From positions 2,113,001-2,177,000 of the forward strand of contig NZ_CP059297.1 in assembly GCF_017795885.1 (NCBI RefSeq): 64,000 nt of DNA. Reading direction: 5' to 3'. The translations under genes were made by a program, and so were the position numbers. Below the pieces are notes generated by a model. The model did no database searches, was not told where the DNA came from, and worked only from the letters and a program-made list of their open reading frames with translations. Shown piece by piece: positions 29,439 to 38,142 of this stretch. Position 1 is the stretch's first letter. Each line of letters opens with the position of its first letter. The DNA comes from Brevundimonas sp. AJA228-03. GTDB lineage: Bacteria; Pseudomonadota; Alphaproteobacteria; Caulobacterales; Caulobacteraceae.

Positions 29439-32408
29439 ATGGCCGACGACGCCCCCCCTACCGAATCCGCCCCCGAATCCTCCACCGGCCGCGACTACCG
29501 CGAGACCGTCTTCCTGCCCGAGACGCCCTTCCCCATGCGCGGCGGCCTGCCCCAGAAGGAACCGCAAATTCTGGAACAGTGGGGCGACCTGTATTCCACC
29601 CTGCGCGCGCAGCGTCAGGCCGAAGGCGCGCCCCTCTATGTTCTCCACGACGGCCCGCCCTATGCCAATGGCGACATCCACATCGGCCATGCGCTGAACA
29701 AGACGCTGAAGGACTTCGTCGTCCGCTCGCGCTTTCTGCTGGGCTACGACGTCGACTATGTGCCCGGCTGGGACTGCCACGGCCTGCCGATCGAGTGGAA
29801 GATCGAGGAACGCTACCGCTCCCAGGGCAAGCGCAAGGACGAGGTCTCCAAGGCCGAATTCCGCGCCGCCTGTCGTGAATACGCGGCGGGCTGGATCGAG
29901 GTCCAGAAGGACCAGTTCAAACGCCTTGGCGTCACCGGCGACTGGGACAACCGCTACGCCACGATGGACTATTCGTCCGAGGCCGCCATCGTGAAGGAGT
30001 TCCACAAGTTCAAGAACTCCGGCCAGCTGTATCGCGGCTCCAAGCCGGTCATGTGGTCGCCGGTCGAGCGCACCGCCCTGGCCGACGCCGAGATCGAATA
30101 CCACGACCACGTCTCGCCCACGATCTGGGTCAAATTCCCGGTCATCGCCGCGACCGACGACCACCCCGACGACCTGCTGGCCTTCCGCTACCAGACGCCC
30201 TCGATCGTCATCTGGACGACCACGCCCTGGACCATCCCGGCCAACCGCGCCATCAGCTTCGGCCCGGAGATCGCCTATGGCCTGTATGAGGTCCAGTCGA
30301 TGGAGACCGGCCTGGAATTCGAGCCCTGGGCGAAACAGGGCGACCGGCTGATCCTGGCCGACAAGCTGGCCGAGGACGTTTTCAGGGCCGCGAAGATCGC
30401 CACCTGGACCCGTATGGACGACATCAACCCCTCCGGCCTGGTCTGCGCCCACCCGCTGGCGGAGCTGGACGACGGCTACCGCTTCAACGTGCCCCTGCTG
30501 GACGGCGACCACGTCACCGACGACGCGGGCACCGGCTTCGTCCACACCGCCCCCGGCCACGGCGCGGACGACTTCGACGTCTGGAAGGCCCACGGACATC
30601 ATGAGGTGCCCGACACCGTCGACCCGGACGGGGCCTACTATCCGTCCGTTCCCCTGTTCGCCGGCCTGAAGGTGCTGGAGACCGAGGGCAAGAAGACCGG
30701 CAAGTTCGGCAGTGCCAACCCCGCCGTGATCGAAAAACTGATCGAGGCCGGCACCCTCCTGGCCCGCGGCCGCCTCGAACACAGCTACCCGCACAGCTGG
30801 CGCTCCAAGGCCCCGGTGATTTTCCGGAACACCCCCCAGTGGTTCATCCGCATGGACCAGTCGCTGGACCATGCCGACGGCGCGACCCTGCGCGAGACGG
30901 CCCTGACCGCCATCGACCAGACCGACTTCCACCCCGCCGCCGGCAAGAACCGCATCCGCAGCATGGTCGAGGGTCGCCCCGACTGGCTCATCAGCCGCCA
31001 GCGCGCCTGGGGCACGCCTCTGGCCATGTTCGTCGACAAACACACCGGCCAGCCCCTGCATGACCCCGAGGTCGACGCCCGCATCGTCGCCGCGATCGAA
31101 CAAGGCGGCGCCGACGCTTGGTACACCCGTCCTGACTCGGACTTCCTCGGCCTGCACGACCCGGCCAGCTACGAGAAGATCGAGGACATCCTCGACGTCT
31201 GGTTCGACTCCGGCTGCACCCATGCCTTTACGCTTGAGACCCGCGACCCGGCCCACGGCTACACCGGCGACCGCCCGTCGCACTGGCCCGCCAACCTGTA
31301 TCTCGAAGGCTCGGACCAGCATCGCGGCTGGTTCCAGTCCAACCTGCTGGAAGGCTCCGGCACCCGCGGCCGCGCCCCCTATGACGCCGTCCTGACCCAC
31401 GGCTTCACCCAGGACGAGAACGGGGAGAAGATGTCCAAGTCGCGGGGCAATACGACCGACCCCGCCGTCGTCATCAAGGAGAGCGGGGCCGACATCCTGC
31501 GCCTGTGGGTCGCCCTGGTGGACTATGCCGAGGACCAGCGGATCGGGAAGCAGATCCTCCAGACCACGGTCGACGCCTATCGCAAGCTGCGCAACACCGT
31601 CCGCTATCTGCTGGGTGCCCTGGCCGATTTCGACGAGGCGGAGCGCGTCGCCTATGCCGACATGCCGCCCCTGGAACGGTTCATCCTGCACCGCCTGTGG
31701 GAGCTCGATCTGCAGGTGCGCGGGGCCTATGAGACCTACCGCTTCCAGGACGTCGTCCGCCCGGTGCTGGAGTTCTGCGCCGGCGACCTGTCGGCGCTCT
31801 ATTTCGACATCCGCAAGGACAGCCTCTACTGCGACCGCCCCGACGCCATCCGCCGCCGCGCGGCGCGGACGGTGATGCAGGAGGTCTTCCTGCGCCTGAC
31901 CGCCTGGCTCGCGCCGTTGACGCCGTTCACCATGGAGGAGGCCTGGACGACGCGCTATCCGGACGCAGGCACGAACTGCGCGCGGGTGATCCCGGAGACG
32001 CCTGCGGAATGGCGGAACGGCGAGGAGGCCCATCGGTGGATGCGGGTGAAAACCGTGATCGAGGCCGTCAACGATGCTCTCGAAGCCTCGCGCCGCGACA
32101 AGGTCATCGGCGGAGCCTTGGACGCCTGGCCGGTCGTATCAATCGCTCGCGAACTGGAGACGCTCTTCCTTGATCTGGACGCAGCCGAGATCTTCCGGAC
32201 CAGCGGCGCAGACCTGACGGGATACACCGAGACCCCGTTGGTGGCGCATCCCGGCAAGGAAATCGTCGTTGAAGTCCGGCTTGCCGACCATCCCAAATGC
32301 GCCCGCTCCTGGCGTCGCGTCCCCGACGTCGGCTCCGACCCCGCCTACCCCGATCTCAGCGCCCGCGATGCCGACGCGGTGCGATGGTGGGACGCCAGGC
32401 ATGCGTGA
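29439..32408 (+). CDS. ileS: Isoleucyl-tRNA synthetase
   Basis: Charges tRNA-Ile. 989 residues from the ATG at 29439. The class I motif HIGH is at residues 81-84 in NGDIHIGHALNK, and KMSKS is at 664-668 in GEKMSKSRGN. An editing domain lies between them (IWTTTPWTIPANRAIS, GTGFVHTAPGHG). A C-terminal anticodon-binding region follows. The E. coli type C-terminal zinc finger is absent: the expected site reads HPKCARSW with a single Cys. In many related bacteria lspA follows ileS. Here lspA is about 4 kb away on the other strand. Confidence 0.96.
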   Translation: MADDAPPTESAPESSTGRDYRETVFLPETPFPMRGGLPQKEPQILEQWGDLYSTLRAQRQAEGAPLYVLHDGPPYANGDIHIGHALNKTLKDFVVRSRFLLGYDVDYVPGWDCHGLPIEWKIEERYRSQGKRKDEVSKAEFRAACREYAAGWIEVQKDQFKRLGVTGDWDNRYATMDYSSEAAIVKEFHKFKNSGQLYRGSKPVMWSPVERTALADAEIEYHDHVSPTIWVKFPVIAATDDHPDDLLAFRYQTPSIVIWTTTPWTIPANRAISFGPEIAYGLYEVQSMETGLEFEPWAKQGDRLILADKLAEDVFRAAKIATWTRMDDINPSGLVCAHPLAELDDGYRFNVPLLDGDHVTDDAGTGFVHTAPGHGADDFDVWKAHGHHEVPDTVDPDGAYYPSVPLFAGLKVLETEGKKTGKFGSANPAVIEKLIEAGTLLARGRLEHSYPHSWRSKAPVIFRNTPQWFIRMDQSLDHADGATLRETALTAIDQTDFHPAAGKNRIRSMVEGRPDWLISRQRAWGTPLAMFVDKHTGQPLHDPEVDARIVAAIEQGGADAWYTRPDSDFLGLHDPASYEKIEDILDVWFDSGCTHAFTLETRDPAHGYTGDRPSHWPANLYLEGSDQHRGWFQSNLLEGSGTRGRAPYDAVLTHGFTQDENGEKMSKSRGNTTDPAVVIKESGADILRLWVALVDYAEDQRIGKQILQTTVDAYRKLRNTVRYLLGALADFDEAERVAYADMPPLERFILHRLWELDLQVRGAYETYRFQDVVRPVLEFCAGDLSALYFDIRKDSLYCDRPDAIRRRAARTVMQEVFLRLTAWLAPLTPFTMEEAWTTRYPDAGTNCARVIPETPAEWRNGEEAHRWMRVKTVIEAVNDALEASRRDKVIGGALDAWPVVSIARELETLFLDLDAAEIFRTSGADLTGYTETPLVAHPGKEIVVEVRLADHPKCARSWRRVPDVGSDPAYPDLSARDADAVRWWDARHA

Positions 32409-32414
32409 CGTTCA

Positions 32415-32583
32415 CCCTCTCCCATCGGGAGAGGGCTTGAGGCCCGCAGAGCGAAGCGATGCGTCTCGGCCGAAAGGGTGAGGGGTTAGGGTGCGAACCG
32501 GTGAGGGCAGAACCCCTCACCCTTTCGCGCAAGGACGACGGCTGCGCCGCCGTGCGCTCAAGCCCTCTCCCTCCGGGAGAGGG
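32415..32583. repeat. Nested palindromic repeat element, 169 bp
   Basis: Outer arms of 27 bases (32415-32441 and 32557-32583) are inverted copies differing at a few positions. Each is itself a CCCTCTCCC...GGGAGAGGG hairpin. Inner arms of 17 bases (32471-32487 and 32511-32527) are perfect inverted copies. The two spacers between outer and inner arms are both 29 bases. No open frame. It resembles a REP/MITE-like mobile palindrome sitting six bases after ileS. Confidence 0.8.
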
Positions 32584-32589
32584 AAACCG

Positions 32590-33252
32590 TCACACCCGCC
32601 CGTATCGCAGCCGGCTCAGGAACTCGGTCGCCCGCCTGACCGGTGCATCGAAATCCATCCCCGCCTTCCATTTCTCGAAGGCCATCACGTTCTCGATCCG
32701 CGCCCGCACGAAGGCTTCCGCCGGTTCGCGGCCCTCGAACCAGCGCATCGTCAGGGCCGGAATCAATATCCCCGACAGAATCGTCCGCTTGGAATAGTGG
32801 TTCCAGTCGGTCGCCGTGTCGCCCGCCCAGCGCCACAGGTGGTCGGCGCTCTCCCAGGCCAGGCTCAGCCCCAGGTCGGCATGGGTCGGCAGGGCCAGGA
32901 AGCCGGCGCAGGTCTTCGTCGCCTCCAGATCGGCCGCGCCCGCCTCCATCCGCGCCGAGACGGCAGCGAAGATCTTCTCGCGGATCTTCATCGGGCCGGG
33001 CTCGCCCAGCGCCTCCAGCGCCCGGGCGTCGTGCCTGCGCGACAGCAGGGCGGCCAGATCGCGCGGGCCATTGGGCAGCAGCAGGTCCTGATCGCCCTGG
33101 GACAGGCCGTTTTCGGCGCAGGCCGCGCGGACCATACGGCCGCTCCAGCCCAGGGTCGGTGCCAGCCGGACGGCTGCGTCCAGCACGGCCTGTTCCATCC
33201 GGTCGCCCCAGTCGCCCGGGGCCTCATTCGAGAGAGGTGGCGTATCGGTCAT
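32590..33252 (-). CDS. COQ9 family protein (ubiquinone biosynthesis)
   Basis: 220 residues. COQ9 proteins are lipid-binding helpers of ubiquinone synthesis with a TetR-like fold. Family landmarks are VLDAAVRLAPTLGWSGRMVRAA, IREKIFAAVSARME, WESADHLWRWAGDTATDWNHYSKRT and WKAGMDFDAPV at the C-terminal part. The first 17 codons and upstream DNA are duplicated in tandem just upstream (33295-33386). The start ATG overlaps the stop of the small remnant frame left by that duplication. Confidence 0.87.
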   Translation of the reverse strand: MTDTPPLSNEAPGDWGDRMEQAVLDAAVRLAPTLGWSGRMVRAACAENGLSQGDQDLLLPNGPRDLAALLSRRHDARALEALGEPGPMKIREKIFAAVSARMEAGAADLEATKTCAGFLALPTHADLGLSLAWESADHLWRWAGDTATDWNHYSKRTILSGILIPALTMRWFEGREPAEAFVRARIENVMAFEKWKAGMDFDAPVRRATEFLSRLRYGRV

Positions 33253-33294
33253 GGCTCCACTCCAGCCTTGTCATCCCCGACGCGCGACAGCGCG
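33203..33294. repeat. Tandem 92-bp repeat, copy A (contains COQ9 start)
   Basis: Matches copy B (33295-33386) at roughly 88 percent of positions by eye, with no gaps. It covers the first 17 codons of the COQ9 gene and the DNA upstream of it. Confidence 0.85.
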
Positions 33295-33386
33295 TCGCCC
33301 CAGTCGCCCGGGACCTCGTTCGAGAGATGTGGCCTATCGATCATGACCTCACTCTACTCTTGTCATCCCCGACGCGCGACAGCGCG
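33295..33386. repeat. Tandem 92-bp repeat, copy B (remnant start)
   Basis: On the minus strand this copy opens a 31-codon frame from ATG at 33343. It begins MIDRPHLSNEVPGDWGD, a degenerate copy of the COQ9 N terminus, and ends with a TGA that overlaps the real COQ9 ATG. Its outer end (GTCATCCCCGACGCGCGACA) joins a TCCCCGA...TCGGGGA palindrome that is cut short in copy A. Confidence 0.85.
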
Positions 33387-33515
33387 ATCGGGGACGCGAC
33401 GATCTGGACAGGGTGACAGGCTTGGTGTATCCGCACGCCTTCGCTCGCCGGGCTGTCGCCTGCGGGAACCGATTTTACTTGTCTGCCCGCCTCTCACAGG
33501 ACGCGGCGGGCGGCC

Positions 33516-33533
33516 AAAGGAGAGTTCAACCTG
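33516..33533 (+). promoter_or_regulatory. rpsU: rpsU ribosome-binding site and CTG start
   Basis: AAAGGAGAG (33516-33524), six bases TTCAAC, then CTG at 33531. There is no in-frame ATG, GTG or TTG near this position. The spacing places initiation at CTG exactly where S21 proteins begin. Confidence 0.8.
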
Positions 33534-33770
33534 GTACAGATTTTCGTTCGCGATAATAACGTCGATCAAGCCCTGAAAGCCCTCAAGAAGAAGATGCAGC
33601 GCGAAGGCAGCTTCCGGGAAATGAAGCGCCACGTGCACTACGAGAAGCCCTCGGAGAAGCGCGCCCGCCAGAAGGCCGAGGCCGTTCGTCGCGCCCGCAA
33701 ACTGGCCCGCAAGCGCATGCAGCGCGAAGGCCTGCTGCCCCCTCCCAAGCCCCGCGTCCCGCGCCCGTAA
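33531..33770 (+). CDS. rpsU: 30S ribosomal protein S21, CTG start
   Basis: 79 residues counting the initiator. After the start come [20 protein letters not shown], then [20 protein letters not shown], an Arg/Lys-rich helix and a proline-rich end ([10 protein letters not shown]). This is a full-length alphaproteobacterial S21. The first codon is CTG instead of ATG, which hides it from standard gene finders. The ribosome-binding site is strong and a good terminator follows. S21 helps the 30S subunit select mRNA starts, so an unusual start in its own gene could be regulatory (inference). Confidence 0.9.
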   Translation: MVQIFVRDNNVDQALKALKKKMQREGSFREMKRHVHYEKPSEKRARQKAEAVRRARKLARKRMQREGLLPPPKPRVPRP

Positions 33771-33793
33771 GCCGGCGCAACGATCGAGATTTC

Positions 33794-33821
33794 AAAGGCC
33801 GCTCGAATGAGCGGCCTTTTT
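33794..33821 (+). terminator. Rho-independent terminator of rpsU
   Basis: AAAGGCCGCTC (33794-33804) pairs with GAGCGGCCTTT (33809-33819) around a GAAT loop, followed by further T. It lies 24 bases after the rpsU stop. Confidence 0.9.
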
Positions 33822-33830
33822 CGTATCCTT

Positions 33831-33980
33831 CTCCCTCCCCGTTCGGGGAGGGTGGTCGCAGCGCAGCGGAGACCGGGTGGGGGCGGCAAGGCGAAGTCCC
33901 CCGGACCTGCATCTGGATCACCGGCCCTTCCCACCCCGTCGATGCTCCGCATAGACGCCCCTCCCCCGCGGGGGAGGGAG
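33831..33980. repeat. Palindromic intergenic repeat, 150 bp
   Basis: Perfect ten-base ends CTCCCTCCCC and GGGGAGGGAG. Each end continues as a hairpin and then an imperfect inverted arm carrying GGGTGGG-type sequence and GCAGCGCAGCGGAG / CTCCGCATAGAC. No open frame. It belongs to the same broad class as the element after ileS but differs in sequence. Confidence 0.7.
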
Positions 33981-33989
33981 ATGACGCGA

Positions 33990-35375
33990 CTACCGCTCCC
34001 CGCCGCTGATGGCCGAGGCGAAGCTCTTCCAGCTCAACTTGACGTCGGACAGGGCCCCGGCCCGGAACGCCCGCCCGGCCAGCCAGACCATCAGCAGCGC
34101 CACGGCGAACATGCCCGCCATGGTGCCGATCACCTCGATCAGGGGCGGCTCGGACGGCGCCCGCGCGCTCATCAGGAAGGGCGTGAAGAAGGGCACCCAG
34201 GACATGAAGCGGACGACCGGCGCATCGGGGTTCACCAGCGACATCTGGACGACCAGGATCGGGATCACCAGCACCATCATGATCGGCCCCATCAGGGTCT
34301 GGGCGTCGCGCGGCGTCTCGCAGAAGGCCCCGATGGCGGCGAACAGCACCGCGTACATCAGGTATCCGCCGACGATATAGGCCGCGAAATAGAACAGCAG
34401 CCCGTTCGCCATCAGCACCGATCCGACGTCGGCCGCCACGCTCGGGGCCGCCGAGATCAGGCCGAACGTGCCGATACCCCCCCAGACGACCAGCACGGTC
34501 AGCGTCAGCATCGCCACACCCAGCACCTTGCCCGTCAGGATTTCGGTGGCGGAGGCCGAAGACAGCAGGACCTCCAGGATCTTGTTCGACTTCTCCTCCA
34601 TCACACTGTTCAGCAGGATCGACGCCCCCGTGATGATCAGCGACCACAGGATGAAACACATGGCCAGGCCGATGACGCCGGGCAGCCGGTCGCGCAGGGA
34701 GACCTCCCCTGCCCCCGCCGACCGTGGCGAGAACACGCCGATCTCGGGCCTGAAGCTGTCGGTCCCATCAACCACCGCGGCGTCGATGCCGGCCGCCGCC
34801 AGTACCGCCTTGCGATTCGCATCTTTCAGGGCGTCGCGCACGAAATCCTCGACCGTGTCGTCCGATGCCCGGGCGGCCCAGACGCGGGCCCCCGGTCCAT
34901 CGGCTCCGCGAGTCAGGAAGACCACGGCGTCCAGACGCTCGGACTTTGGCGTCTCGTCGGTCAGATATCGCCGCACGATGGCGTCGCGCGCCACGCCCGG
35001 CGGTGCGCTCGCCAGATCGGATGGAACGGCCACGAACCTGAGTCGGGGCTGGCTGATCGACGCCAGGGCCTCCCGGGCCGCGCCCGGGGGTGCGCCGGCC
35101 GAGGCTGCGGCTTTCTCGGCGGCTTCACGCGCACGCTCGCTGCGTCGCTCCGTGTCGTCCGCAAGCGCCTGCCGCACCGCCTGTTCCAGACCCGAGGCGG
35201 CTTGCCCCTCCTCGATCAGCGCCACGGCCCGGACCGTATCCGCGCCCCGCAGGAGGACAGGCAGCCCCCCGCCAAGCACCGCAAACAGCGGCAGGGCCAG
35301 CAGCGACAGCCAGAACCCGACCGTGCGGGCATAGGCCAGATACTCCCGGCGGGCGATCAGCAGCACGCGGCTCAT
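33990..35375 (-). CDS. ABC-2 type transporter permease (NatB-like)
   Basis: 461 residues. An N-terminal membrane helix (FWLSLLALPLFAVLGGGLPVL) is followed by a long periplasmic domain (about 45-240). Five further hydrophobic segments follow in the C-terminal half (ILWSLIITGASILL, MLTLTVLVVWGGIGTFG, LLFYFAAYIVGGYLMYAVLF, ILVVQMSLV, MAGMFAVALLMVWLAG). This is the NatB/YhaP-type exporter layout. The start codon overlaps the ATPase stop (ATGA). Substrate unknown. Confidence 0.87.
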   Translation of the reverse strand: MSRVLLIARREYLAYARTVGFWLSLLALPLFAVLGGGLPVLLRGADTVRAVALIEEGQAASGLEQAVRQALADDTERRSERAREAAEKAAASAGAPPGAAREALASISQPRLRFVAVPSDLASAPPGVARDAIVRRYLTDETPKSERLDAVVFLTRGADGPGARVWAARASDDTVEDFVRDALKDANRKAVLAAAGIDAAVVDGTDSFRPEIGVFSPRSAGAGEVSLRDRLPGVIGLAMCFILWSLIITGASILLNSVMEEKSNKILEVLLSSASATEILTGKVLGVAMLTLTVLVVWGGIGTFGLISAAPSVAADVGSVLMANGLLFYFAAYIVGGYLMYAVLFAAIGAFCETPRDAQTLMGPIMMVLVIPILVVQMSLVNPDAPVVRFMSWVPFFTPFLMSARAPSEPPLIEVIGTMAGMFAVALLMVWLAGRAFRAGALSDVKLSWKSFASAISGGER

Positions 35376-36337
35376 CGGACGGTCTCCAGGCTGGCGACAG
35401 GTCGCGCGACGCTCTGATCCTGATCGGGATGATCGCCGGTCAGGTCGATGAAGGCGTCATGCAGCGTCGGCTCCTTCAACTCGAACCGGCGGACGTCCAG
35501 ACCGGTGACGAAGGCGGCTTTCAAGGCTTCCTGCCCATTGGCACCGGGGGCCAGCGCCGCCTTCAGCAGGCGCACGCCCCCCTGTTCGGACGTCACCTCG
35601 ACGCCGGTGACGCCGGGCAGGCCCGCGACCGCCGCCTCGGCAATCTCGCCTTCCAGCTCCAGGAAACGGCGCGAGGTCGCCCTCGCCTCAGCCACCGTGC
35701 CGTCGAACGCCTTTCGGCCCCGGGCGACCAGGACGACCTGATCGCACAACCGCTCGGCGTGCTGCATGACATGGGTGGAGAACAGAACCGTCGCGCCATT
35801 GGCCGCCAGATCGCGGATCACCGCCTCCAGCCCCTGCTGGTTGACCGGATCCAGCCCGCTGAACGGCTCGTCCAGAATGACGAACTCCGGACGGTGCACG
35901 ACCGAGGCGATCAGCTGGACCTTCTGGGCCATCCCCTTGGACAGCGCCTTCATCTTCTTGTTGCGCGACGCGCCAAGCCCCTGGGCCTCCAGCATTTCCC
36001 GGGCGCGTTTGCGGCCCTCCGAGTTCGGCAAGCCCTTCAGGGACCCGAAGAAGGCGATCGCGTCGACGGGGGTCATCTTCTTGTAGAGACCGCGCTCCTC
36101 CGGCAGGAAGCCGATCCGGTCGCGCACCTTGCGCCCGTCCGGCGCGCCGAGGATCGAGATCGATCCGCTCGTGGCCGACTGCAGGCCCAGGATCATGCGG
36201 AGGGTCGAGGTCTTGCCCGCGCCGTTGGGCCCAAGGAAGCCACAGATGGAGCCCTTCTGGACCTCAAAGCTCAGGTCGCGAACCGCCTGAAACTCGCCAT
36301 AACGCTTGCTGACGCCATCCAGAACCAACGCCGCCAT
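35372..36337 (-). CDS. ABC transporter ATPase (NatA-like)
   Basis: 321 residues from the ATG at 36337 (MAALVLDGVSKRYG). Walker A is GPNGAGKT and Walker B is EFVILDEPFSGLDP. The usual signature (LSGGQ) reads LSKGMAQK, a known variant in NatA-like ATPases. A C-terminal ~80-residue extension (DUF4162 type) is present. It drives the adjacent permease. Likely exports a small molecule, ion or peptide. Confidence 0.9.
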   Translation of the reverse strand: MAALVLDGVSKRYGEFQAVRDLSFEVQKGSICGFLGPNGAGKTSTLRMILGLQSATSGSISILGAPDGRKVRDRIGFLPEERGLYKKMTPVDAIAFFGSLKGLPNSEGRKRAREMLEAQGLGASRNKKMKALSKGMAQKVQLIASVVHRPEFVILDEPFSGLDPVNQQGLEAVIRDLAANGATVLFSTHVMQHAERLCDQVVLVARGRKAFDGTVAEARATSRRFLELEGEIAEAAVAGLPGVTGVEVTSEQGGVRLLKAALAPGANGQEALKAAFVTGLDVRRFELKEPTLHDAFIDLTGDHPDQDQSVARPVASLETVR

Positions 36338-36411
36338 CTGCACCCCCGAGCCTGACCAGACCAAGGGGTAGCAAAGGCGCTTGCCACCTCAAACCGGATT
36401 CGACGTAAAGA

Positions 36412-37041
36412 TCAGGGTGCGGGGGAACCGTGCGGCGGCATTTCCACGGCGACCTCGAACACCTGACCCATCACACGGGCCGGATTGACCTGGGCCCCGG
36501 CCCTGCGGACCTCGAAATGGAGATGGGGCCCCGTGGAATAGCCCGTGGAGCCGACAAGGCCGATCCGCTCGCGCGCGCCGATCCGGTCGCCCGATGCGAC
36601 GTCGATCCGGCTCAGGTGGCCATAGAGCGTCGTCATGCCGTTGGGGTGGCGCATCTCGATGAAGTTGCCATACCCCGCCGGATCATGGCCGATGCGAATG
36701 ACCTCACCCTCGGCTGCGGCAAAGACCGTGGTGCCGGTCGGGGCCGCGATATCGACTCCCTTGTGCATTCGGACACCCCGTTCGCCGCCCAGCCGCCGCA
36801 TTCCGAAGCGGGAGTTGATGGCGAAGCCCGGCACGGGCTCGTCAAATGTCATCTCGCGCATGACCGGACCGGCGGGTGCCGCGACAGCCACCACAGGGAC
36901 GGCTTCCGGGACCTCGACCGCCGTCAGGGACGGCACCGCCGCCGGTGCCATGGCCATGGCCAGGACGGCGACGCCCATCAGGGCGACCGTCTGGCCGGAG
37001 TGGGTCAACAGGGATCGGACGGCGGTCGGCAGCTGGCGCAT
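36412..37041 (-). CDS. M23-family (LytM) peptidase
   Basis: 209 residues from the ATG at 37041; the longer frame would need a TTG. One N-terminal membrane segment (GQTVALMGVAVLAMAMAPAA) anchors or exports it. The LytM domain has an intact zinc set: MHKGVDIAAP (His, Asp) and GPHLHFEVR (HxH). Intact ligands suggest an active peptidoglycan endopeptidase rather than a regulatory LytM protein. Confidence 0.87.
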   Translation of the reverse strand: MRQLPTAVRSLLTHSGQTVALMGVAVLAMAMAPAAVPSLTAVEVPEAVPVVAVAAPAGPVMREMTFDEPVPGFAINSRFGMRRLGGERGVRMHKGVDIAAPTGTTVFAAAEGEVIRIGHDPAGYGNFIEMRHPNGMTTLYGHLSRIDVASGDRIGARERIGLVGSTGYSTGPHLHFEVRRAGAQVNPARVMGQVFEVAVEMPPHGSPAP

Positions 37042-37198
37042 AAATTCTTCGGCTCGGGCGGCGCTTGTCAAAAGCGGAGGGGCAGCGACCGGTCACAGCC
37101 CAAACAGGCGACCAATGCCGACGAGCCGTCTTTCTAAGACATCATGGGGCGACTTTGGGGCACTGGACGTGGCAGGACGCCGCACCTCGAACCTCGAT

Positions 37199-37663
37199 CT
37201 AGCCCCGGCGATAGAGGGCGCAGACGAGGGTGAAAAGCCTGCGCGCCGTCTCGTGATCGATGGCGATCTTGCCGTCGAGCCGCGCCTTCAGCAGCTCGGC
37301 CCCTTCGTTGTGCAGACCGCGCCGCCCCATGTCGACGGCCTCGATCTGGCTGGCCGACGAGCCGCGCAGGGCTTCGTAATAGCTGTCGCAGATCATCAGA
37401 TAATCCTTCAGCACGCTCTTCAGCGGCGTCAGGGACAGGGCATAGGTCCGGGCGAAATCGATACCGGCGATGTCGAACACCAGCCGGTTGTCCTGAAGCG
37501 ACAGCTTCAGCCCATAGGGCCCCGCATCGGCCCCCTCCGGCGAAAAGACGTTCTTCTCCACCAGGTCGAAGATCGCCACCCGGCGCTCGTGTTCGATCTC
37601 GGCCGTCGCAGACGGCAGGGTCGCCTCGTCCAGATCGACGGAGGCCAGGCGCTGTTCGGTCAT
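37199..37663 (-). CDS. UPF0262 family protein
   Basis: 154 residues. Landmarks are EIEHERRVAIFDLVEKNVF, LSLQDNRLVFDI and LKDYLMICDSYYEAL, with ALYRRG at the end, matching UPF0262 of alphaproteobacteria. The ATG overlaps the stop of the DUF2948 gene. Third gene of the murA operon as seen here. Function unknown. Confidence 0.85.
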   Translation of the reverse strand: MTEQRLASVDLDEATLPSATAEIEHERRVAIFDLVEKNVFSPEGADAGPYGLKLSLQDNRLVFDIAGIDFARTYALSLTPLKSVLKDYLMICDSYYEALRGSSASQIEAVDMGRRGLHNEGAELLKARLDGKIAIDHETARRLFTLVCALYRRG

Positions 37664-38142
37664 TCGGCGCTTCCGTCCAGATGGGTGGGCGTGACACTGG
37701 CCTGCCAGCGCTCGGACAGATCGGCGACCACCGCGTCCAGGCATTCGACATCGACCCTCAGATCGCCCCCGCCGGCGAACATCAGGATGACCTTGCCGCT
37801 CGGGGCCTCGCCCTCGATGAAATGGATGGCCAGCAACTCCAGCGGCGCGTCGGGCAGCCGTGGCAGGCCCCGGCTCTTCACCGCCTGGACGTCGCCGAAC
37901 TGCATCGCCGCCCGCACCCGGGTGCCGCCGCATTCCCAGCAGAAGCGGCTGAGCTCGATCGTCAGACGACGCGCGCTCTTTTCCCAGACGATGTCGGCGG
38001 GGCGCAGGATGGAATCCTGCAGCGCGGCCGAAATGATGGCCAGATCCTGATCGTCCTCGGCCAGCAGGCGCAGCGGCGCATTGTTCCCGCCGGCGGCCCG
38101 GATGGCCTCACCCTCCTCGGCCGTCAGGGGTTCAGTGGTCAT
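37660..38142 (-). CDS. DUF2948 family protein
   Basis: 160 residues. [21 protein letters not shown] at the N terminus (shortened here) and [13 protein letters not shown] with LLAIHFIEG match DUF2948. The start overlaps the murA stop by 11 bases and its stop overlaps the UPF0262 ATG, so the three genes are translationally coupled. This order (murA, DUF2948, UPF0262) recurs in alphaproteobacteria. Function unknown. Confidence 0.85.
   Translation of the reverse strand: MTTEPLTAEEGEAIRAAGGNNAPLRLLAEDDQDLAIISAALQDSILRPADIVWEKSARRLTIELSRFCWECGGTRVRAAMQFGDVQAVKSRGLPRLPDAPLELLAIHFIEGEAPSGKVILMFAGGGDLRVDVECLDAVVADLSERWQASVTPTHLDGSAE

Noticed and set aside
29400..32033. 877-codon open frame opposite ileS
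   Set aside because: Antisense shadow of ileS, composition typical of reversed GC-rich codons.
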